This document shows positions 52,793 to 61,502 of a stretch of 64,000 bases of DNA, one piece after another; positions within the stretch are counted from its first letter, which is position 1, and the number at the start of each line of letters is the position of its first letter. Where the stretch lies: NCBI GenBank assembly GCA_963851325.1, contig CAWKOR010000001.1, positions 1,426,001-1,490,000 of the forward strand, read 5' to 3'. The notes beneath the pieces were generated by a model, which had not been told where the DNA came from, made no database searches, and worked only from the letters and a program-made list of their open reading frames with translations. The stretch comes from DATGKG01 sp963851325 (GTDB lineage Bacteria > Desulfobacterota > Binatia > Binatales > Binataceae). A program made the position numbers and the translations under genes.

Positions 52793-53773
52793 CTACTCGA
52801 TGGAGATGTAGCCGGACTGGGTGCTCAGATCCACCAGCGGTCCGCCGCCGCCCACGCTGCCGACCAAAAGGTTGTTCGATGAACTTCCGAGTATCGTCAC
52901 CGGCAGCGAATTGCGAATGCCGCCCGACCCCACGTGCGCCTTAAGCTCGAAGTGCGACTGATCGGACACCCGAATGGAGACCCGGCCGGAAATGTTGTGC
53001 AGGTTCCATGGCGCGGTCGGCGCGCCATCGACGCTGATGCTGCCGCTGGTGACAAACACCTCACACGCGCCGCGCACCTGATGCAGCGTCACCCTGCCGC
53101 TCATCGTTTTCGCGCTGGTTGCCATCAGCTCGCTCCCACTTATCGATCCGCTCGACACCGAGGCGGTCGCGGCGCCATCGATCGATCGCAAATCGATGCC
53201 GCCGGAACTCGAACTCGCGGTCACCGCACCCTTGATGTTGGTGAGAGTGACGTGGCCTGAGGACGTCGAGGCCTCGACCGGACCGTTGATGCCGTCCACG
53301 TTAACCGAGCCCGAGCTGATCCGCGCCGACAACCTGGTGGCGCCCGGAACCTCGATTTCGTAGCTGATTGCGATGCTGCGGGTCAGATCGGGATCGCTGA
53401 TGTAGCCGACCCGGATCGAGTTGCCCTGCTGCTCGACCGGCGGGTTCTGCTGCAGGCGAGCGAGCGCTTCCTGCGGCGAAATAGACGACCATCGCCACCA
53501 TTGCGAATAGACGCGGACGTGGCCGACAACGTGAACCTCGCGGTCGTTGCCATGACGAACGGTGATATCTCCCGAAGCAGTGTACGCATCGACGGAAACC
53601 GGCGAGTCTCCCACCGCAACCGTCTTCTCGAAGGTCCCCTGCTCCGCTGTGAACGCATCGGCCATCGCGGACACCGAGCAAGCGGCAATCGAGACGCTGA
53701 TGCTGAGTAACCCGACGATGCGAGCGCATCGCACAAGCATCGAACTTCGATGTTCGAGGTGACTGGCGGCCAT
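52793..53773 (-). CDS. DUF4097-like beta-repeat lipoprotein
   Basis: 326 aa from the ATG at 53773, which has GGGAGG upstream; the ORF open to 53896 is rejected. The N-terminus has a hydrophobic segment ending SIAAC, a possible lipobox. The rest is short beta-strand repeats rich in SGS/SGxI/V (SSGSVNVDG, SSGHVTLTN, SSGGIDL, VSSGSISGSEL, TSGSISVDG), the signature of DUF4097 (putative adhesin) right-handed beta structures. Function unknown; often membrane- or envelope-linked. Confidence 0.75.
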   Translation of the reverse strand: MAASHLEHRSSMLVRCARIVGLLSISVSIAACSVSAMADAFTAEQGTFEKTVAVGDSPVSVDAYTASGDITVRHGNDREVHVVGHVRVYSQWWRWSSISPQEALARLQQNPPVEQQGNSIRVGYISDPDLTRSIAISYEIEVPGATRLSARISSGSVNVDGINGPVEASTSSGHVTLTNIKGAVTASSSSGGIDLRSIDGAATASVSSGSISGSELMATSAKTMSGRVTLHQVRGACEVFVTSGSISVDGAPTAPWNLHNISGRVSIRVSDQSHFELKAHVGSGGIRNSLPVTILGSSSNNLLVGSVGGGGPLVDLSTQSGYISIE

Positions 53774-53962
53774 CGCTAACCCTCCCAAAAGCATTACAAT
53801 CCGGCCTCTCGCATGCGCAAGACGCATGCCGTTTGGGAAGGCTCGGAGGGAGGGCTGACCGGGTCGTTTTCGCGCAGTTTCCGCGCCAAGGCGCACGCAA
53901 ACAACTGCGGCCTCTGCACGGAGGTCATTGCACCTATGTTTCGGACTACGTCGGCGCGAGGA

Positions 53963-54898
53963 TCAGGCGGCGCGGGCCGGGCGCGGATTCTTGATATGCA
54001 CCCGGCTCTCCCAGAACAGCACCACGGGACCCGCGATATACACCGAGGAGTAAGTTCCGGTGATGAAGCCGACCAGCAACGTGAAGGCCGAGGGCCGCAG
54101 AATCGGTCCCCCCAGCGCCAGTAGCGCGATCAGAACCGCGATCGCGGTGCCCGAGGTCAGGATGGTGCGCGAGAGCGTCTCGTTGATGGCGCGATTCATC
54201 ACGGTGGCCAGGGTCTCGCGGCGTCGCTTGGTCGAGTCCTCGCGGATTCTGTCGGACACGATAATCGTATCGTGTACCGAGAAGCCGATAACCGTCAGGA
54301 GCGCGGCCAGCGTGGTCAAGTCGAAATCCAGTCGGCTGATTATCAGCGCCAGAATAACGACCAGGACATCGTGAACCAGCGCGATAACGGCGCCGGTGCC
54401 GAAACTCCAACTGACGTGGCGAAACTGGATCGCGATGAAGACACCCATGAATAACGTAGCCACCGTGATCGCCGCGATCGCATCGAACTTCAAATCCTTG
54501 CTGACTTTCGCACCGACCGTCTCGACCCGAACCACCTTGGCCTGGCCGGCGCCGAACTGCTTGGTCAATGCTTCTTCAATCCGCGGCCCGATGCTGCCGA
54601 TGCCTTTGGGCTTCTCGAAACGCGCGAGGAATTCCTGCCCTGAGGAGCCAAAGTCCTGCACCGATACTTCGCCCAGACCCAGCGGCACCAGCGCCTTGCG
54701 GATGCGGTCGGGGCTGTCCTTTTGCATCAGCTTGATCTGCACCACGCTGCCGCCGGAGAAGTCGACTCCATAATTGAGCCCGACGGTAAACAGAAGGATC
54801 AACGACGCCAGATTGATGAGGACCGACATACCGACGAAGAATTTTCGCTTGCCGACGAAATCGAAATTGATATCGGGAGGAATCAGCTGCAGTGCCAT
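53963..54898 (-). CDS. secF: Protein translocase subunit SecF
   Basis: 311 aa. Six spans; YGVDFSGGSVVQI at the start of the periplasmic domain, IQFRHVSWSFGTGAVIALVHDVLVV, GFSVHDTIIVSDRIRE and the SRTILTSGTAIAVLIALLALGG channel segment are the SecF signatures. Normally follows secD, but secD lies at 12469-14136. The start at 54898 is the first Met and has no obvious ribosome-binding site. The gene upstream, 48 bp away, is a zinc-ribbon protein. Confidence 0.95.
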   Translation of the reverse strand: MALQLIPPDINFDFVGKRKFFVGMSVLINLASLILLFTVGLNYGVDFSGGSVVQIKLMQKDSPDRIRKALVPLGLGEVSVQDFGSSGQEFLARFEKPKGIGSIGPRIEEALTKQFGAGQAKVVRVETVGAKVSKDLKFDAIAAITVATLFMGVFIAIQFRHVSWSFGTGAVIALVHDVLVVILALIISRLDFDLTTLAALLTVIGFSVHDTIIVSDRIREDSTKRRRETLATVMNRAINETLSRTILTSGTAIAVLIALLALGGPILRPSAFTLLVGFITGTYSSVYIAGPVVLFWESRVHIKNPRPARAA

Positions 54899-54946
54899 CG
54901 ATCTTCTGAGCTACCTTTTATGCCTGATTGGCGGCGTTATGTGCGA

Positions 54947-55366
54947 TCAGGCCGAGGCCCGTTTGCGCGAACTGGCGCGCGGCGGATGCGCGGGGGCCGC
55001 CGTTGCTTTCGCCTCGGCTGCCGCGGCCTGGGCGCGAACCTTGCTGCATGCACCACACAAGTTCTGCTGGTTGTTAGCGTCTTCGGTCAAGCCGTCGTCG
55101 AGCGAATGGCACACCTTGAGGCAATCGAAGCAGATGAAGTAGATGCCCTCGATGGTCTTGTTGATGCGCTCGCGATTGAGAATCCGGCCGCGCAGTTTCT
55201 CGATGCGAATACCGAGCAGGTCGGTGTACTGACGTTTGATCTTGCGTCGGCCGGCTTCGTCTTTGGGAAGATCCGCATCTTCGTCGGCCTCTTCCGTCAG
55301 ATCGTCGAAGCTGCCGTACTTGTCCTTCTTGGAGGCTTTACTGCTGGTCTTCTTGGTCCGCGCCAT
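54947..55366 (-). CDS. Zinc-ribbon-like protein of unknown function, secF-linked
   Basis: 139 aa from the ATG at 55366 (GGAGG lies about 12 nt upstream). Begins with a Lys/Ser/Thr-rich, acidic segment, has a helix RQYTDLLGIRIEKLRGRILNRERINKTIEGIYF, then FDCLKVC ... LCGACSKV with four Cys in two CxxC-type pairs, and ends in an Ala/Arg-rich tail. It looks like a cytoplasmic metal-binding or nucleic-acid-binding protein. It lies between the next small zinc-ribbon gene (32-bp gap) and secF, same strand, so all three may be co-transcribed. Confidence 0.6.
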   Translation of the reverse strand: MARTKKTSSKASKKDKYGSFDDLTEEADEDADLPKDEAGRRKIKRQYTDLLGIRIEKLRGRILNRERINKTIEGIYFICFDCLKVCHSLDDGLTEDANNQQNLCGACSKVRAQAAAAEAKATAAPAHPPRASSRKRASA

Positions 55367-55398
55367 CTCGCTACACGCCTCCCTTACCGGCTCGCGAA

Positions 55399-55572
55399 TT
55401 AGCGAAGTCGGCCAACGTGACTCGCGTTCTTCTCGCAGACGATATAGAAGCCCTTGCGTCCGAAGCCGGCGAACTTGGTGACCTTGCTGTCGCTGCCGCA
55501 TTCCGCGCAGAGATGCTTGTGCTGAATCTCGCCGGGATTCTTTTCCGCAGTTTTCGCTTTTTTCTCAGCCAT
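55399..55572 (-). CDS. Very small zinc-ribbon protein (57 aa)
   Basis: 57 aa, ATG at 55572 with GAGGA 9 nt upstream, stop TAA at 55399. A Lys/Glu-rich start is followed by HLCAECGSDSKVTKF, a GFGRKGFYIVCEKNASH segment and a basic end. One CxxC pair and a further Cys/His resemble ribosomal or transcription-factor-like zinc ribbons such as RpmG. The codon pattern and strong ribosome-binding site support a real gene, although it is shorter than usual gene-calling limits. Confidence 0.65.
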   Translation of the reverse strand: MAEKKAKTAEKNPGEIQHKHLCAECGSDSKVTKFAGFGRKGFYIVCEKNASHVGRLR

Positions 55573-55783
55573 AAAATCTGATCCTCAAATCTAGTATAAA
55601 GCATCAAGCCGGTGCTTCACACGCGTGTCGCATATGAACCGCCGGCTGACCAATCGCAAAATCACTCCCCGATGATGTGAAACGACCCGGCCTTCGTCGT
55701 GTCGGGGCCGGGCAGCATGGATAAACCTAGTTGCGCCCATCCGATCGGTCAAGTGGGCAGCGGCGAGAAGAGAAGAGCCAGGC

Positions 55784-55937
55784 ATTACCACAGAGACACA
55801 GAGACCACAGAGTTGGGACCAGGCGTAAAATGCGGCCCGCAACGGGCCTGTCCGAAAATGATTTCCCTTTAGCAGGGCCGCTTCGGCCCGCATCTGCATT
55901 CCTGCTCCGCCCTGTGCCTCCGTGCCTCTGTGGTAAT
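55784..55937. repeat. Dispersed palindromic intergenic repeat, copy C (long form)
   Basis: Outer arms ATTACCACAGAGACACAGAG (from 55784) and GTGCCTCTGTGGTAAT (to 55937) are near-perfect complements. Inside is the module with GGGCCTGTCCGAAAAT and the hairpin GGGCCGCTTCGGCCC, shared with copy A. Together with a stem near 55684-55708 it fills the 425-bp gap 55573-55997, in which I see no other gene. Confidence 0.88.
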
Positions 55938-55997
55938 GTCTGATTCCTCCGCTTCCCTGTTGCGTGATGCCGCTTAGCCGAATATCGGTAAACCACC

Positions 55998-56867
55998 TTG
56001 GATTCCCACTTCAAAGCCAACGACGCAGCTCTCCTCATCGATCGCAAAGGCCGCCGCTACCTGAAGATCCTGCGCCCCGGCGTAAAGCTGCTGGTCCGCG
56101 GCGAGCTGATGGCCGACGAGATCATCGGCGTCGAAGAAGGCTCGCGGGTCAAATTCTCCACTGGTGAGATGTATCTCGTACTGCGCCCGACCTATGCCGA
56201 TTTGATCCCGCATCTCCCGCGCGCCGCCCAAGTCATCTATCCCAAGGATACCGGGCCATTGTTGATCTGGGGCGACGTTTTCCCGGGCGCTACCGTAATC
56301 GAAGGCGGCACCGGCGCCGGCGCGTTGACAATCGCGCTGTTGCGCGCAGTCGGCCCCACCGGCCGCGTGATCTCATACGAGATACGCGAGGACTTCGCGA
56401 AGGCGGCGACCAAAAACGTCGCGACCTTCTTTGGCGATGCACCCAACTGGACGCTACGCCTGCAGGACCTTTACCAAGGCTTCGAAGAAATCGGCGTTGA
56501 TCGGCTGTTCCTCGATCTGCCGGAACCCGGGCGCGCTCTGCCGGTTGCCGCTAAGGCGTTGCGCGCCGGCGGCGTACTGGTTTGCTATGTCCCCACCACC
56601 GTCCAGCTCAAGGACACCTGCGAGGAACTGCAGCGCTCGCCGGCATTCGGCGAAATCGAATCGTTCGAAACGATGCTGCGGTTCTGGCAGGTCAAGGGGA
56701 TGAGCGTGCGCCCGATGCACCGGATGATCGCGCATTCGGCGTTCATTATCGTTTCGCGGCGGCTCTCGGACACAGTGCTCGCGCTGCCGCCCTCGCCTAT
56801 AGAGGATGAGCGAGTGGTGGTCGACGACGATGGCATCGCGAACGACGACCCCGACGATGCCGCCTAG
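55998..56867 (+). CDS. trmI: tRNA (adenine-N1-)-methyltransferase TrmI
   Basis: 289 aa from a TTG at 55998. The TrmI-type enzyme methylates A58 of tRNA. The N-terminal small beta domain (LLIDRKGRRYLKIL, STGEMYLVLRPTYADLI) is followed by a Rossmann fold with GGTGAGALTIALLRAVGP (SAM loop), the acidic YEIREDFA and FLDLPEP with the catalytic Asp. An acidic tail of about 25 residues (ending DDPDDAA) is extra. Leads a plus-strand cluster whose members follow in close order. Confidence 0.92.
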   Translation: MDSHFKANDAALLIDRKGRRYLKILRPGVKLLVRGELMADEIIGVEEGSRVKFSTGEMYLVLRPTYADLIPHLPRAAQVIYPKDTGPLLIWGDVFPGATVIEGGTGAGALTIALLRAVGPTGRVISYEIREDFAKAATKNVATFFGDAPNWTLRLQDLYQGFEEIGVDRLFLDLPEPGRALPVAAKALRAGGVLVCYVPTTVQLKDTCEELQRSPAFGEIESFETMLRFWQVKGMSVRPMHRMIAHSAFIIVSRRLSDTVLALPPSPIEDERVVVDDDGIANDDPDDAA

Positions 56868-56928
56868 CTGATGCCCCTCAGGGCGGTTACTGCGCGCGTC
56901 GAATCCCATAAGATGACAGTCCTCGAAA

Positions 56929-57954
56929 ATGCGTTTCATCGATGAAGCACGTGTATTCGTGCACGCGGGCAAGGGTGGCAATGGCGCGATTGCCTTCCTG
57001 CGGGAAAAGTACCGTCCCATGGGCGGCCCCGCCGGCGGCGATGGCGGCCACGGTGGCAGCGTCATTTTCGAAGTCAACGAGGGCATGTCGACGCTGCTCG
57101 ATTTCAAATATCAGCCGCGCCTCATCGCGCGCGACGGCGAGGGCGGCCGCGGCAAGCAGCAGTACGGCAAGGCCGCGGGCGACCTGGTGGTGCGGGTCCC
57201 GCCCGGTACCGTCGTTATCGATGATGAGAGTGGCGAGGTCCTCGCCGATATGGTGCTGCCCGGCGAGCGCAAAGTAATCGCGCAAGGTGGCGAAGGCGGC
57301 AAAGGTAATATCCACTTCGCGACCTCGACGCGACGCTCACCACGCATCGCGACGCCGGGAACTGCGGGCGAGCAGCGCTGGGTGCGCCTCGAGCTGCGGC
57401 TGGTCGCGGAAGTTGGCCTGGTCGGTCTTCCCAACGCGGGAAAGTCCACGCTGCTGCGCGCGCTCACCGCTGCGCGGCCTAAAGTCGCGTCCTATCCGTT
57501 CACCACGATCACGCCCAATCTCGGCCGCGTCATGATTTCCGATGAGGAAGCGTTTTCGATTGCCGATATACCCGGGCTCATCGAAGGCGCGCATCTTGGG
57601 CAAGGTCTCGGAATCCGATTCCTGCGTCACGTAAGCAGAACCAGTGTCCTCGTCTACGTCCTTGATGCGAGCGGAACACCCGAGAACGATTTCAGGATCG
57701 TGCGCGGCGAGCTGGAAGCATTCGACGCGGAACTTCCCGATCGGCCATCGATCGTCGCGCTCAACAAAATGGATTTGATCGCGAAGGCGGATGCGAAGAG
57801 GGTTGTGCGCGAGGTCGAAGCTGCAACGCAACTTGAAAGTGATCGCGATCTCGGCGGACAAGCACAGTGGACTGGACCCGCTGGTCGCCGCCATGTCCGC
57901 CGCAACTTCGCAATATCGAAACTCGAAAAGGCTCAAGCCGCGTGTCCCAGCTAG
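56929..57954 (+). CDS. obgE: Obg-family GTPase ObgE, C-terminal frame in doubt
   Basis: 341 aa as read. The Gly-rich Obg domain (GPAGGDGGHGGSV) and the G domain are intact: G1 GLPNAGKST (166-174), G2/G3 FTTITPN and DIPGLIEGAHLGQGLG, and G4 ALNKMDL. After about base 57820 the frame becomes dissimilar to Obg, while the next frame encodes LKVIAISADKHSGLDPLVAAM, an almost ideal G5 (SA) region. One extra A in GAAG (57818-57820) would explain it. That restored frame has no stop until 58078, inside proB, so a second small change near 57900-57950 may exist too. Obg GTPases act in ribosome assembly. Confidence 0.85.
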   Translation: MRFIDEARVFVHAGKGGNGAIAFLREKYRPMGGPAGGDGGHGGSVIFEVNEGMSTLLDFKYQPRLIARDGEGGRGKQQYGKAAGDLVVRVPPGTVVIDDESGEVLADMVLPGERKVIAQGGEGGKGNIHFATSTRRSPRIATPGTAGEQRWVRLELRLVAEVGLVGLPNAGKSTLLRALTAARPKVASYPFTTITPNLGRVMISDEEAFSIADIPGLIEGAHLGQGLGIRFLRHVSRTSVLVYVLDASGTPENDFRIVRGELEAFDAELPDRPSIVALNKMDLIAKADAKRVVREVEAATQLESDRDLGGQAQWTGPAGRRHVRRNFAISKLEKAQAACPS

Positions 57955-59087
57955 ATTACAAACAGGCGATCCTCAAAAGCGCGCGCCGCATCGTCGTCAA
58001 AATCGGCAGCGCGGTGCTGTCCGACGCCACCGGGCTCGAGGCCGGTGTGATCATCCGGCTTGCCTCCGAGATCGATGAAGCAGTGCGCGATGGCCGCGAG
58101 ATCATCGTGGTGACCTCGGGCGCTATCGCGGCAGGACGCGCGCGCCTGGCCAGGTTGTCGGGCGCGACCGTGGCGGCGCGTCAGGCTGCGGCCGCGACCG
58201 GCCAGATTGAGCTGATGGGATTGTGGGCGGCGGCGTTTTCCGAATGCAGTCGCACCGTCGCGCAAATTCTCCTCACTCATGAAGATGTCTCCGATCGCAA
58301 GCGCCGCCAGAACGCGATGCAGACTATGACGACGCTGCTGTCCTCGGGGGTGATTCCGATCATCAACGAGAACGACACGGTGGCGGTCGAGGAAATTCGC
58401 TTCGGTGACAACGACATGCTCTCCTCGCTGGTCGCCTCGATGGTGCAGGCGCAGATGCTGGTGATCCTCAGCGACGTGCCCGGCGTCCTGACCGGCGATC
58501 CGCGCAAACGTCCCGACGCGCATCTGATTCCGCTCATCACCAACCCCGAAGCCGAGATGAAGGGGCTGGTCGCCGAAACCGCGGGACCGCTCGGCACCGG
58601 CGGCATGGCAGCGAAGCTGAAAGCTGCGCAACAAGCTGCTCGCGCAGGAATCGCGGTGATCATCGCGCCCGGACGTGAGCCGGGAACCATCGCGGCGGCG
58701 CTCGATCCGACCCGCGAAATCGGCACGCTCATTACACCGGCGGGCACGCGGCTTAAGAGCCGTAAGCACTGGATTGCCTTCGCGCTCAAGCCCTCGGGCG
58801 CGCTCAGTGTCGACAAGGGCGCGGCGGAGGCCCTGCGCAAGAAAGGCCGCTCGCTGTTGCCTTCGGGGATTCGCGAGGTGCACGGAGAATTTACCGGTGG
58901 CGATTGCGTGAGCCTGATCGATCCCGAGGGCGTCGAGTTCGGCCGCGGGCTGGTGAACTATGCGGCTCCCGATGTGGTGAAACTCAAGGGTCGGCGCACC
59001 ACCGAGATTTCCACCCTGCTCGGATATAAGGTTGCCGACGAGATCATTCATCGCGATAATTTCGTATTGCTCGAGGAGCTTGGCTGA
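57942..59087 (+). CDS. proB: Glutamate 5-kinase ProB
   Basis: 381 aa from the GTG at 57942, chosen because it gives the family N-terminus (KSARRIVVKIGSAVLS); the ORF is open to 57867 through obgE. The amino-acid kinase fold shows VTSGAIAAGRA, INENDTVAVEEIRFGDND and LSDVPGVLTGDPRKRPDA, and a C-terminal PUA domain (about 280-370) follows. Phosphorylates glutamate in the first step of proline synthesis, with proA next. Overlaps the obgE end as read by 13 bp. Confidence 0.95.
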   Translation: MSQLDYKQAILKSARRIVVKIGSAVLSDATGLEAGVIIRLASEIDEAVRDGREIIVVTSGAIAAGRARLARLSGATVAARQAAAATGQIELMGLWAAAFSECSRTVAQILLTHEDVSDRKRRQNAMQTMTTLLSSGVIPIINENDTVAVEEIRFGDNDMLSSLVASMVQAQMLVILSDVPGVLTGDPRKRPDAHLIPLITNPEAEMKGLVAETAGPLGTGGMAAKLKAAQQAARAGIAVIIAPGREPGTIAAALDPTREIGTLITPAGTRLKSRKHWIAFALKPSGALSVDKGAAEALRKKGRSLLPSGIREVHGEFTGGDCVSLIDPEGVEFGRGLVNYAAPDVVKLKGRRTTEISTLLGYKVADEIIHRDNFVLLEELG

Positions 59088-59098
59088 GCGGAACTTCG

Positions 59099-60352
59099 AT
59101 GACGCTCGAACAGCAAATTGTTTCGCAATTGGAAAAAGCGCGGGTGGCCTCGCGTTCGCTGGCGCTATGCCCGACCGAGCGCAAGAACGCCGCGCTGATG
59201 TCGCTGGCGAAGGCTCTGAGAGCCAACACGAGTGCGATCCTCGAAGCTAATCGCAAAGATTTGGAAGTCGCAAAAAACTCCGGACGAACCGGCGCGTTCC
59301 TGGAGCGCCTCACCCTCAACGATGCACGCATCGCCGCGATGGCAAAGAGCGTCGAGGAAGTTGCAGCGCTGCCCGATCCGGTCGGTGAGGTAGTCGAAAC
59401 CTTCAGCCGCCCCAACGGTCTTCATATTCAGAAAGTGCGTGTGCCACTCGGCGTGATTGCGATCATTTATGAGTCGCGCCCCAACGTCACCATCGATGCG
59501 GGCGTGCTGATCGTCAAGAGCGGCAGCGCGGTGGTGCTGCGCGGTGGGAAGGAAGCGCTCGCGGCCAACACGCTGCTCGCGAAGATGCTCGCGCGATCGC
59601 TCGAGGAGTCGGGCATCGATCCGGCCGCCGTGACATTCATCGACACTCCCGATCGCGAGGCGATCCAGATTCTCAAGCGCCACCCCGAGGCGATCGAGCT
59701 GATCATCCCGCGCGGCGGCGGCTCACTTAAGGAAGCGCTCGCGGGCTCCGCGGTTCCCGTGCTCCCACATTTCGATGGCCGGTGCCACACCTATGTCGAC
59801 CGCGCCGCCGATCTGAAGATGGCCGAGGAGATATGCTTCAACGCCAAGGTGAGCAGGCCCTCGGTCTGCAACGCGATGGAGAAAATGCTGGTCCATCGCG
59901 AAGTCGCGGCGAAGTTTCTTCCGCCGATGGCGAAGCGTTTCGTCGCGGCGGGAGTAGAGCTTCGAGGCGACGAGGCGACGCGCGATATCGTCCCGAATAT
60001 CAAGCGCGCGACCAATGAGGATTGGGATGCCGAGTATCTCGATCTGATTCTGGCGGTGAAAGTGGTCGACTCGATCGACGACGCAATCGCGTTTATCGCG
60101 CGTCATGGTTCGGGCCTCGCCGACGCGATCGTCACCCAGGACCAGAATGCGGCATCACGCTTTGAACGCGAGGTCGATTCGGCTACCGTCTACGTCAACG
60201 CGTCGACGCGCTTTACCGACGGTTTCGAATTTGGCTTCGGCGCGGAAACCGGCATTTCCACCAACCGCCTTCACGCGCGAGGTCCGATGGGTTTGCGCGA
60301 GCTGACAACATACAAATACCTGGTTCGCGGCGAGGGCCAGGTTCGGAACTAG
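59099..60352 (+). CDS. proA: Gamma-glutamyl phosphate reductase ProA
   Basis: 417 aa, of ALDH type, reduces glutamyl phosphate to the semialdehyde. NAD(P)-binding and family segments VRVPLGVIAIIYESRPNVTIDAG, LRGGKEA and IELIIPRGG are present, as is the catalytic Cys in RPSVCNAMEKMLVH and the C-terminal GAETGISTNRLHARGPMGLRELTTYKY. 11 bp after proB. Confidence 0.97.
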   Translation: MTLEQQIVSQLEKARVASRSLALCPTERKNAALMSLAKALRANTSAILEANRKDLEVAKNSGRTGAFLERLTLNDARIAAMAKSVEEVAALPDPVGEVVETFSRPNGLHIQKVRVPLGVIAIIYESRPNVTIDAGVLIVKSGSAVVLRGGKEALAANTLLAKMLARSLEESGIDPAAVTFIDTPDREAIQILKRHPEAIELIIPRGGGSLKEALAGSAVPVLPHFDGRCHTYVDRAADLKMAEEICFNAKVSRPSVCNAMEKMLVHREVAAKFLPPMAKRFVAAGVELRGDEATRDIVPNIKRATNEDWDAEYLDLILAVKVVDSIDDAIAFIARHGSGLADAIVTQDQNAASRFEREVDSATVYVNASTRFTDGFEFGFGAETGISTNRLHARGPMGLRELTTYKYLVRGEGQVRN

Positions 60353-60396
60353 GCCAACCATCCCGCGCGGTCACATCGATTTCACGGAGCGTTGGA

Positions 60397-61032
60397 TTGC
60401 GAGTAGGACTCTTCGGCGGCAGCTTCAATCCGATTCATTTCGGGCATCTGCGCGCGGCGGAGGAAGTTCGCGAGATGCTCAAGCTGGATCTCGTCTACTT
60501 CGTGCCCGCCTCCTCGCCGCCGCACAAGCCCGAGGGCGAACTGGCGCCGGCCGAGCATCGGCTCCAGATGGTGCGCCTCGCGACCAAAGGCAATCGCCAC
60601 TTCATGGTGTCGGATGCCGAGGTGCGCCGCGCCGGACGTTCATACACCATCGACACCGCGAAACATTTCACCACCACGCTGCGGCATCAGGCGCAAATCT
60701 TCATCCTGATGGGATCGGATCAGTTCCTCGAACTGGAGACCTGGAAAGATTGCGACGAGTTGGTGAAGCTATGCAGCATCGCGGTGCATACCCGGCTGCG
60801 CGATGGCGAAGCGGCTGCGCGGGTTTCGCTTGCCGCCCTGAATCGCTTTGGTTACATTAGGGAGCAAGATCATTACGTGAATCCAGGCGGACAGACGCTT
60901 TCCTTTGTACAAACCACCTTTTTTCCTATTTCTGCGACCCAGATCCGCCAGAAAATTCAGAACAACGAATCGATCAATTATCTGCTGCCCGGCGACGTGG
61001 TCGATTACCTTCGCCGCCACGCCCTCTATTGA
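60397..61032 (+). CDS. nadD: Nicotinate-nucleotide adenylyltransferase NadD
   Basis: 211 aa from a TTG, with CGGAG just upstream. GGSFNPIHFGH (7-17) is the nucleotidyltransferase T/HxGH site, with FVPASSPPHKP, the FILMGSDQFLEL strand and the C-terminal ISATQIRQKI (SxTxxR type) motif. Makes deamido-NAD from NaMN and ATP. Its place before rsfS is typical. Confidence 0.95.
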   Translation: MRVGLFGGSFNPIHFGHLRAAEEVREMLKLDLVYFVPASSPPHKPEGELAPAEHRLQMVRLATKGNRHFMVSDAEVRRAGRSYTIDTAKHFTTTLRHQAQIFILMGSDQFLELETWKDCDELVKLCSIAVHTRLRDGEAAARVSLAALNRFGYIREQDHYVNPGGQTLSFVQTTFFPISATQIRQKIQNNESINYLLPGDVVDYLRRHALY

Positions 61033-61105
61033 TACGCACAGCGTCGGGAATCCTGTTTGAGCCGCTCAACTCCGCAAATTCGCACATTCCATCGGGCTAC
61101 CTAAG

Positions 61106-61495
61106 GTGACTGCACTCGACAAGGCATTGGCCGTCGCGCAGGCGGCGCTGGAAAAGAAGGCCTACGATTTGGTGGTGCTCGAAGTCGAGCATCTCAATTC
61201 GATCGCCGATTACTTCGTGATCGCCACCGGTCGCTCCGACGTCCAGGTGCAGTCGATCGCGCGCGGCATCGAGGAGCGGATGCATCATGACGGCGAGTAT
61301 GCGCTCGCGGTCGAGGGCCTGCCGCATGCGCACTGGGTCGTGCTCGATTACGACGATGTCGTGATCCACATCTTTTACGAGCCCGCGCGCGAGTTCTATC
61401 GCCTCGAAAGCACCTGGAGCGATGGGCACGAAGTCCCGCTCCCCGAGCCATTTCGCTCTCAGGCGCGCGACCTGCGCCTGCACGCGAACGGTTGA
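61106..61495 (+). CDS. rsfS: Ribosomal silencing factor RsfS
   Basis: 129 aa from a GTG. The DUF143/RsfS fold is plain: KKAYDLVVLEVEHLNSIADYFVIATGRSDVQVQSIA, then PHAHWVVLDYDDVVIHIFYEPAREFYRLESTW in outline. It binds L14 and blocks subunit joining. Ends 7 bp before the convergent methyltransferase. Confidence 0.95.
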   Translation: MTALDKALAVAQAALEKKAYDLVVLEVEHLNSIADYFVIATGRSDVQVQSIARGIEERMHHDGEYALAVEGLPHAHWVVLDYDDVVIHIFYEPAREFYRLESTWSDGHEVPLPEPFRSQARDLRLHANG

Positions 61496-61502
61496 CTCGC
61501 CG

